In this document: one piece after another, positions 7,644 through 12,077 of the stretch
Layout: each line of letters opens with the position of its first letter
Numbering within the stretch: the first letter of the stretch is position 1
Assembly: GCA_029239575.1 (NCBI GenBank)
Contig: JARBUP010000062.1
Span: forward strand, 1-12,077
Origin: Bacillota bacterium
GTDB lineage: Bacteria > Bacillota > Clostridia > Tissierellales > Sedimentibacteraceae
Reading direction: 5' to 3'
Length of the DNA stretch: 12,077 nt
Position numbers and translations under genes: made by a program
The notes under the pieces: generated by a model
Seen by the model: only the letters and a program-made list of their open reading frames with translations
The model's database searches: none
Told to the model about the DNA's origin: nothing

Positions 7644-7764
7644 TAATAAATTAATATATTTTAAAAAACTAAAAATATACATGAATTAATTTATAAAAAT
7701 TTTTAATGAAAATCCACTGAGCTGACAAGTTTTGATTAGAAATGTAATATTATTATGTCGATTG

Positions 7765-7797
7765 GTGTATACAGATATGAATATCACATGTATACAT
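7765..7797 (-). promoter_or_regulatory. Putative GntR operator pair at the acnX promoter
   Basis: A perfect 10-bp palindrome ATGTATACAT (7788-7797) lies 2 bp downstream of the -10 and covers the expected transcription start. A second copy of the TGTATACA core is at 7766-7773, with centres 23 bp apart, about two helical turns. The first site and its surroundings recur at the gntR promoter. A repressor bound here would block transcription initiation. The binding protein is inferred to be the adjacent GntR regulator. Confidence 0.65.
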
Positions 7798-7799
7798 CT

Positions 7800-7827
7800 A
7801 TTATACTATTTACATACATTTTGTCAA
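7800..7827 (-). promoter_or_regulatory. Sigma-A promoter of the acnX-dctPQM-larA-like operon
   Basis: On the minus strand TTGACA (7827-7822) and TATAAT (7805-7800) are both consensus hexamers, separated by 16 bp. Initiation is expected near 7793, inside the operator palindrome, giving a leader of about 160 nt before acnX large 1. Confidence 0.8.
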
Positions 7828-7991
7828 TGTTAATGATTATAACATTTTATTAATATAATTTTATGAATTTTTTGTGTTTGAGACAATATAATGATAAGTT
7901 AATTTAAATATAATCGTTGTAAATTATACAATGTTACTTAAACTAATTAAAAAGATTTAAATAAATATTTTTTAGTATTTTAACTAAGCTA

Positions 7992-8651
7992 TTATTTTAA
8001 GAAGCAATTCAATGCCCAATCAATATGTTTTTCATTTTCTTCTATAAGTTCTTCTAATTTTTTTTCTTTGATTAAAGATAAAATTTTTAAATGCTGTTCA
8101 GTACTTTCCTTAACATCGTTGTATGCTTCATGGGATAAATATTGATACCTTCTTATTTTAGCATTTATTTCTTTTATTATAGAAATTATATAATCATTAT
8201 TGCATTTATTAACTATGAGTTCATCTAACTCCCAATCAACAGATGCAAACTTTTCCAAAGAAACATCAACTCCATGTTCATGTTCATTTAATAAATCTAT
8301 AAATTTTTCTCGTAGTTCATCAACTTCATAATCCATTATTCTATTTATTGAAGTTTTTATAGCTAATGTTTCTATCGCTTTTCTTACTTCAAAAATATCT
8401 TTAATATCTTTGAATGATATGGTTTTTACATATATGCCTATCCCATCTTTAATTTCAACTAAATCTTCACTTTCTAACATTCTTAATGCTTCTCTAACAG
8501 GTGTCCTGCTCATATTAAACTCACTTGCTATAAGGTTTTCACTTAAGCAATCACCTGGTTTAATCCTATTTTTAAATATATCATCTTTTAATTGACTATA
8601 GGCAATCTCTCTTAAATTTTTCTTTTTTTGAACATAATTTATTCGCTCCAT
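7992..8651 (-). CDS. GntR-family transcriptional regulator, FadR/FCD type
   Basis: A 219-residue regulator. A winged helix-turn-helix occupies about residues 10-75, with the typical recognition segment MSRTPVREALRMLE at 47-60. An all-helical FCD ligand-binding domain covers about 80-215. FCD domains often bind a metal and an organic acid through an Asp and three His. Here Asp139, His187 and His209 fit the pattern (the two His are 22 apart, as usual), but the His expected four residues after Asp139 is Asp143. Metal or ligand binding may therefore differ. The ATG at 8651 has AAAGGA 8 nt upstream. The gene has its own promoter with an operator-like palindrome at the start site, which recurs before the acnX operon. 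The likely role is an autoregulated repressor relieved by the pathway substrate or an intermediate (inference). Confidence 0.9.
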   Translation of the reverse strand: MERINYVQKKKNLREIAYSQLKDDIFKNRIKPGDCLSENLIASEFNMSRTPVREALRMLESEDLVEIKDGIGIYVKTISFKDIKDIFEVRKAIETLAIKTSINRIMDYEVDELREKFIDLLNEHEHGVDVSLEKFASVDWELDELIVNKCNNDYIISIIKEINAKIRRYQYLSHEAYNDVKESTEQHLKILSLIKEKKLEELIEENEKHIDWALNCFLK

Positions 8652-8667
8652 AATGTCTATCCTTTAT

Positions 8668-8688
8668 ATGTATAATACTTGTATACAT
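8668..8688 (-). promoter_or_regulatory. Putative autoregulatory operator of gntR
   Basis: The plus strand reads TTGTATACAT at 8679-8688, with a degenerate second copy, ATGTATAATA, at 8668-8677, 11 bp away. Together they form a 7-bp inverted repeat (ATGTATA/TATACAT) with a 7-bp spacer. The site lies 2 bp past the -10. The 18-bp block 8679-8696 matches 7788-7805 at the acnX promoter with two mismatches, which supports one shared regulator. Confidence 0.65.
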
Positions 8689-8690
8689 CT

Positions 8691-8719
8691 ATAATATCAT
8701 AATTATAATTTAAAGTCAA
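8691..8719 (-). promoter_or_regulatory. Sigma-A promoter of gntR
   Basis: TTGACT (8719-8714) and TATTAT (8696-8691) on the minus strand have a 17-bp spacer. The expected start near 8684 leaves a leader of only about 33 nt. It lies immediately after the terminator of the preceding transporter unit, so gntR begins a new transcription unit. Confidence 0.8.
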
Positions 8720-8730
8720 TCAAATTAATT

Positions 8731-8774
8731 AATAAAAAACTCACATCCAATAATTAACTATGGAATGTGAGTTT
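8731..8774 (-). terminator. Intrinsic terminator after the YfcC-like transporter gene
   Basis: The minus strand folds AAACTCACATTCCA (8774-8761) against TGGATGTGAGTTT (8749-8737) with one bulged base and an 11-nt loop. A T-run (8739-8734) follows. It lies about 70 bp past the yfcC-like stop and separates that unit from gntR. Confidence 0.85.
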
Positions 8775-8842
8775 ATATAAGTTATATAGTTTATGATTTA
8801 ACAAATCTTATTTATGTCGTATTAATTATAAATAATAATTGA

Positions 8843-10252
8843 TTAGAATGGTCCGTAATTTATACTTACTGCAATTATTAAGAATACAACAGCAATTAAG
8901 CACCATATTAAAAATAGCGGTAAGAACCATTTAACCCATTTAGCATAGCTTATTCTGCTCATAGCTATCGCCGCCATGAATGGTCCTGATGTAGGGCTTA
9001 TTACGTTCATGTAAGCATCTCCAAATTGATAAGCCAATACAGCTGTTTGTCTTGTTACTCCAAGCATGTCTGAAAGAGGAGCCATAATTGGCATTGTTAC
9101 TGCAGCGCTTCCTGAACCTGAAGGAACTAAGATGTTAAATAAACTTTGAACCACAAACATACCAACAGCACTGATTGTTGCAGGCAGCCCGCTTAATGAG
9201 TCAGCCATTGCTTTAATAATTGTATCCATTATTAATCCATCATTTAATATAACAGTTGCTGCTCTTGAGAAACCAATTATTATACCTGCATATAATAATG
9301 TTGATGCACCTTTAACAAATTCATCAGCTATTTCTTCAGTGCTTAATCCGCCTGCAATACCTGCTACTATGGCAACAAATAAAAATACAGTAGATAATTC
9401 GTCAATATAGAAACCAAATTTTAATACTCCTATTACAAGTGCTATAACTCCTAATACAAATGTTGTTAAAACAAGTTTATGTCTTGTAGTAAATTTAGGC
9501 AAATTGTCAAGGTCTACATGCAGTTCTATAGCTTTATCTTCTTCATGCATGCTACTTAAATGAGGATTCTTTTTGATTTTTATAGCATATCTGTAAACAT
9601 AGATAATTGTTGTTATGGTTAAAGTACAATAAATTACAAATCTTAATCCAATTCCTGAAAATAAAGGCAGTCCTGAAATTCCTTGTGCAACACCTATTGT
9701 AAAAGCATTTGTTAAAGCTCCTGCAAAACCAGCTCCTGCTCCTACAAACAATATTGCAGTACCTGTGATGGAGTCAAATCCCATTGCAACACATATGGAT
9801 ACCATCAAAGGAATGAAAAGCAATGTTTCTTCACACATACCTATAAAGGCACCGCCCAATGAAAATATAAACATTACAACAGGAACTATTAAAGCTTCTT
9901 TTCCTGCCATTTTTTTAACTACAGCACCTAAACCTACGTCTATTGCTCCTGTTTTTGTCATTATTCCCATAGCTCCGCCGATTATCAGCATAAAAAATAT
10001 TATACTTCCTGCCTGCTGCATGCCCAATGGTATGGACATAAATAATTTAAATAATGATACTGGATTTTGTTCAACTAAGTGATATGTATTTGGATCTGCA
10101 ATCATTCTGCCTGTTGCGGCATCTTCTATTTTGTCATATTGCCCTGCCGGAACAAAATAGGTTGCAACTCCAGCTATAATAATAATAATGAATAATAATA
10201 CTAGTGCACTAGGCAATTGAAACTTTTTCTTTTTTTCTGCACTTTTCTCCAT
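8843..10252 (-). CDS. YfcC-family (ArcD-like) amino acid or carboxylate membrane transporter
   Basis: A 469-residue polytopic membrane protein of the YfcC family, whose members include basic amino acid (arginine/ornithine-type) carriers and are often annotated as C4-dicarboxylate carriers. Visible marks are an N-terminal hydrophobic segment followed by YFVPAGQYD, the pore-like blocks GGAFIGMCEETLLF and GAGAGFAGALTNAFTIGVAQ, and a C-terminal half with LVPSGSGSAAVTMPIMAPL and FGDAYMNVISPTSGPFMA. A charged cytoplasmic loop lies at about residues 225-255. The frame opens six codons earlier, at 10270, but AAGGAG is inside that extension, 6 nt before the ATG at 10252, which is chosen. It is 55 nt downstream of the M20 gene in the same unit and ends at a terminator. 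It may import the peptide or acyl-amino acid cleaved by its neighbour, or exchange amino acids (inference). No specific substrate is claimed. Confidence 0.88.
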   Translation of the reverse strand: MEKSAEKKKKFQLPSALVLLFIIIIIAGVATYFVPAGQYDKIEDAATGRMIADPNTYHLVEQNPVSLFKLFMSIPLGMQQAGSIIFFMLIIGGAMGIMTKTGAIDVGLGAVVKKMAGKEALIVPVVMFIFSLGGAFIGMCEETLLFIPLMVSICVAMGFDSITGTAILFVGAGAGFAGALTNAFTIGVAQGISGLPLFSGIGLRFVIYCTLTITTIIYVYRYAIKIKKNPHLSSMHEEDKAIELHVDLDNLPKFTTRHKLVLTTFVLGVIALVIGVLKFGFYIDELSTVFLFVAIVAGIAGGLSTEEIADEFVKGASTLLYAGIIIGFSRAATVILNDGLIMDTIIKAMADSLSGLPATISAVGMFVVQSLFNILVPSGSGSAAVTMPIMAPLSDMLGVTRQTAVLAYQFGDAYMNVISPTSGPFMAAIAMSRISYAKWVKWFLPLFLIWCLIAVVFLIIAVSINYGPF

Positions 10253-10258
10253 GACATT

Positions 10259-10264
10259 CTCCTT
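10259..10264 (-). promoter_or_regulatory. Ribosome binding site that fixes the YfcC-like start
   Basis: AAGGAG on the minus strand lies 6 nt before the ATG at 10252-10250. The alternative ATG at 10270 has no Shine-Dalgarno sequence in its AT-only upstream region. Confidence 0.8.
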
Positions 10265-10307
10265 TTTCATTTTATTTTTAAATTAATCATAACTATATAA
10301 CTATATA

Positions 10308-11516
10308 TTAATGATCATTTAATATGTCCACTGCAGTTTTTATAAGTAATGCAGCACCAACATATAGTTTAGATTCATCAATTTTAAATTTAGAATTGTG
10401 TGCAGGAAAGCAAATTCCATTTTCATAGTACGGAGTGTTTATGAAAAAATAACATCCAGGTACTTTTTCAAAGAAAAATGCAGCATCTTCACCGCCCATA
10501 ATCGATTCTTCTATTACATGAATTTTATCATCCCCTATTAGTTCTGATGATGATTTAATAAAAGATTCAACAATTTCATAATCATTTATTAATGGAGGAT
10601 AGCCGTCTAAAAATTCAATTGTTCCTACAGCCCTCATTGTTTTTGATATACCTTCTACAATTTCTGTCATTCTTTGAAATATAAAATCCCTTGTTTCATA
10701 ATTTAAGCATCTTATTGTTCCTCTTATTTCCGCGCATTCTGGAATTATATTATAAGTTTCCCTACCTGCAGTTATACTTGAAATTGTTATAACAGATGGA
10801 TTTGAAGGTTTTATTTCTCTGCTCACAATATATTGGAGACTATTGGCAACTTGAATACAAACAGCTATTGGGTCTATTGTTACATCAGGAGTTGAACCAT
10901 GTCCTCCTTTTCCTTGGATTTTGATGTAAAATTGATCATCAGCTGCAAACATGTTTGAGTGACTTACTATTACATCGCCTTGTTTTAAATTATCTTTATT
11001 TGCTATTGATTCAGCTAAGTTACCGACATGTAAAGCTAATATATTATCAACTTTTGGATTTTCTAGTACCCCGTCTTCAACCATAGGTAAAGCTCCCCCG
11101 GGACCTTCTTCACCAGGTTGAAACAATAACTTAATTTGACCATTTAATTCACTTTCATATTCTTTAAGTATTTTTGCAACTACCAGTAAAATAGCTGTGT
11201 GAGCGTCATGTCCACATGCATGCATATTATCATTTTCTGAAGAAAATATAAGGTTTGTTTCTTCTTTTATTTTCAGGCCATCCATATCAGCTCTAATAGC
11301 TATTGTTTTACCGTCTGTTTTTTTACCTACTAAAGCAACTATTCCTGAATGGTCTTCATATGTTTTGTAAGATATGTTTAAGTTATTTAAATAATCGTGT
11401 ACAAATTGAGATGTTTTTGGCAGAATTAACCCAGTTTCAGGGAATTTATGAAGTTCCCTTCTTAAGTTTATAATTTCATTACTTAATGATTCAGCTATTT
11501 TTAATATATCTTTCAT
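10308..11516 (-). CDS. M20-family metallo-amidohydrolase (N-acyl-amino acid or hippurate hydrolase type)
   Basis: A 402-residue cytoplasmic enzyme of the M20D amidohydrolase group, which cleaves the amide of N-acyl amino acids or related conjugates using two metal ions. Metal-site residues of the family are all visible: Cys101 and His103 in MHACGHDAHTA, Glu136-Glu137 in QPGEEGPGG, His163 in ALHVG, and His373 in FPAHNSKF. Asp77 in the IRADMDGL block and His206 in GGHGSTP of the dimerisation or lid domain are also present. The N-terminus LRRELHKFPETGL is typical. The frame reaches a TTG at 11531, but GGGGGAG within that extension, 6 nt before the ATG at 11516, decides the start. It is the first gene of a unit with the YfcC-like carrier. 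The possible ARG boxes at its promoter hint at arginine- or ornithine-linked metabolism. The family is secure and the substrate open. Confidence 0.92.
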   Translation of the reverse strand: MKDILKIAESLSNEIINLRRELHKFPETGLILPKTSQFVHDYLNNLNISYKTYEDHSGIVALVGKKTDGKTIAIRADMDGLKIKEETNLIFSSENDNMHACGHDAHTAILLVVAKILKEYESELNGQIKLLFQPGEEGPGGALPMVEDGVLENPKVDNILALHVGNLAESIANKDNLKQGDVIVSHSNMFAADDQFYIKIQGKGGHGSTPDVTIDPIAVCIQVANSLQYIVSREIKPSNPSVITISSITAGRETYNIIPECAEIRGTIRCLNYETRDFIFQRMTEIVEGISKTMRAVGTIEFLDGYPPLINDYEIVESFIKSSSELIGDDKIHVIEESIMGGEDAAFFFEKVPGCYFFINTPYYENGICFPAHNSKFKIDESKLYVGAALLIKTAVDILNDH

Positions 11517-11522
11517 AATATA

Positions 11523-11529
11523 CTCCCCC
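11523..11529 (-). promoter_or_regulatory. Ribosome binding site that fixes the M20 hydrolase start
   Basis: GGGGGAG on the minus strand, 6 nt before the ATG at 11516-11514. It lies inside the five-codon TTG extension, so the ATG is the likely start. Confidence 0.75.
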
Positions 11530-11554
11530 AAACGTTTTCACAAATAATATAATC

Positions 11555-11592
11555 ATATATTCTTATTCATAATTGTATATTTATATTCATAA
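11555..11592 (-). promoter_or_regulatory. Tandem ARG-box-like elements upstream of the M20 hydrolase
   Basis: Two 18-bp elements on the minus strand (11592-11575 and 11572-11555) both begin TTATGAATA and continue with (T/A)(A/G)AATAT, separated by 2 bp (period 20). They resemble the Bacillus AhrC/ArgR box (CATGAATAAAAATKCAAK as I recall it), with about 12-13 of 18 matches. They sit directly after the -10, where repressor binding would block transcription. The AT-rich background weakens the case. Confidence 0.4.
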
Positions 11593-11597
11593 TTATA

Positions 11598-11625
11598 ATT
11601 ATATATGAATTTATAAAAAAGTCAA
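11598..11625 (-). promoter_or_regulatory. Sigma-A promoter of the M20-yfcC unit, overlapping the hutH terminator
   Basis: TTGACT (11625-11620) and TATAAT (11603-11598) on the minus strand are 16 bp apart. The -35 lies in the 3' arm of the hutH terminator stem and the spacer includes its T-run. Start is expected near 11591, leaving a leader of about 75 nt. Confidence 0.65.
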
Positions 11626-11664
11626 AGTTTTTATGTTAAGTAAACATCAAACTTAGACTTTTTT
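11611..11664 (-). terminator. Intrinsic terminator of hutH
   Basis: A 16-bp inverted repeat with one mismatch (11615-11630 with 11649-11664). Its 18-nt loop can extend the pairing through ATGTT/AACAT. The minus-strand 3' arm ends in GACTTTTTT then ATAA. It starts 11 bp past the hutH stop. Confidence 0.85.
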
Positions 11665-11675
11665 TTCAAATTATT

Positions 11676-12077
11676 TTATCTTAAAGTGCCAATTTCCTTT
11701 TCAACATTAGCTAAAACAATACCTTCGCCAACTAATTTTTTAGCTTCATCCATATCTAAATAAATTACTCTATCATTTTCCATAAATGTTACTTTTTCAC
11801 GAAGAGTATCATATGCAGCTTTAGTTCCTTTTCCTAATTTTTCTTTATCTTTAAAATCTACTGCTTGGGCTGCACAAATTAATTCTATTCCAAGAACTGA
11901 TTTAACGTGTTCAATTATTGTTGCTGCTTTTCTCGAAGCAATAGTTCCCATACTTACATGGTCTTCTTGATTTGCAGATGTAGGTATTGAATCAACGCTT
12001 GCAGGATGTGCTAAAACTTTATTTTCTGAAACAACAGCTGCTGCTGCATATTGTGCAACCATGAATCCACAGTTAAT
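11676..12077 (-). CDS. hutH: Histidine ammonia-lyase, C-terminal part (cut by the window edge)
   Basis: The last 133 codons of a gene that enters from the right edge. The frame stays open through 12077 (INCGF precedes MVAQY), so the methionine at 12062 is internal and not a start. HutH deaminates L-histidine to urocanate, the first step of histidine degradation. The block VLAHPASVDSIPTSANQEDHVSMG is the hallmark of the family; its Glu and the QEDH region line the active site. The Ala-Ser-Gly triad that forms the MIO cofactor would lie in the missing N-terminal part. Full-length HutH is about 500 residues, so roughly a quarter is seen here. The end, near EKEIGTLR, is normal in length. A terminator follows at once, so it does not share a transcript with the M20 gene by design. 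Confidence 0.93.
   Translation of the reverse strand: MNCGFMVAQYAAAAVVSENKVLAHPASVDSIPTSANQEDHVSMGTIASRKAATIIEHVKSVLGIELICAAQAVDFKDKEKLGKGTKAAYDTLREKVTFMENDRVIYLDMDEAKKLVGEGIVLANVEKEIGTLR

Larger units (their letters stand above)
7645..7991 (-). other. Leader and control region between gntR and the acnX operon
   Basis: A stretch of about 350 bp without a credible gene. It holds the main acnX promoter and two operator-like palindromes, then a leader of about 150 nt. I see no riboswitch fold in that leader. No convincing terminator follows gntR: there is only a 5-bp TTAGT/ACTAA stem and a TTGTA/TACAA stem at 7917-7931, neither with a proper U-run. Some gntR transcripts may therefore continue into acnX. 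Two weaker promoter-like pairs, TTGTCT/TAAAAT (7886-7858) and TTGTCA/TAAAAA (7728-7700), each with 17-bp spacing, are unproven in such AT-rich DNA. Confidence 0.6.

Noticed and set aside
7632..7682. N-terminal extension MYIFSFLKYINLLKEEK of acnX large 1
   Set aside because: No ribosome site precedes it, and a near-perfect one lies inside it just before the ATG at 7631. The paralogue starts at the same MKLT.
7645..7793. Riboswitch or attenuator in the acnX leader
   Set aside because: I found no stable stem set, no terminator-like hairpin before the ribosome site and no known riboswitch motif.
7700..7886. Extra promoters TTGTCT/TAAAAT and TTGTCA/TAAAAA upstream of acnX
   Set aside because: The spacing is right but the hexamers are imperfect, and AT-rich DNA gives many such pairs. 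The consensus promoter at 7800-7827 explains the operon.
1..12077. Mobile element, phage or defence system
   Set aside because: No transposase, integrase, terminal repeats, direct-repeat arrays or defence-like proteins. All genes are metabolic, transport or regulatory with uniform base composition.

Overview
The window looks like a piece of a low-GC, Gram-positive anaerobe, probably an amino-acid-fermenting member of Clostridia or Tissierellia. The evidence is very AT-rich DNA, strong GGAGG-type ribosome binding sites, consensus sigma-A promoters, a TRAP solute receptor made as a lipoprotein, and degradative genes such as histidine ammonia-lyase. The taxon is an inference. Every credible gene lies on the minus strand, so transcription runs from high to low coordinates. 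I see no RNA genes, mobile elements, CRISPR arrays or integration sites.

Right side (12077 to about 8730): the 3' end of hutH (histidine ammonia-lyase) enters from the right edge and stops at a strong terminator. The promoter of the next unit overlaps that terminator. This unit holds an M20 amidohydrolase and a YfcC/ArcD-like transporter, and ends at its own terminator (8731-8774). Two 18-bp ARG-box-like elements, 2 bp apart, lie just downstream of its -10, so ArgR/AhrC-type control is possible.

Left side (8720 to 36): a GntR/FCD regulator has its own promoter (TTGACT-17-TATTAT). It is followed by an apparent operon of eight genes: acnX large 1, acnX small 1, acnX large 2, acnX small 2, dctP, dctQ, dctM, and a LarA-type (lactate racemase domain) protein. 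A perfect 12-bp stem terminator closes it. The promoters of gntR and of the acnX operon share an 18-bp block with only two mismatches: the -10 hexamer, the dinucleotide AG, and a palindrome of type ATGTATACAT. This is most simply the operator of the GntR protein, linking the regulator to the operon and to itself.

Working model (inference): a TRAP system imports a carboxylate, probably a hydroxy acid or hydroxy-amino acid. A Ni-pincer LarA-family enzyme changes the configuration of a hydroxy carbon. One or both aconitase-X complexes dehydrate the product, and the GntR protein senses the substrate or an intermediate. The two complete AcnX complexes in tandem, both with the three expected cluster cysteines, next to a LarA homologue, are the most unusual feature. 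The substrate cannot be read from the sequence. Four genes start a few codons inside their longest reading frame, as their Shine-Dalgarno sequences show.
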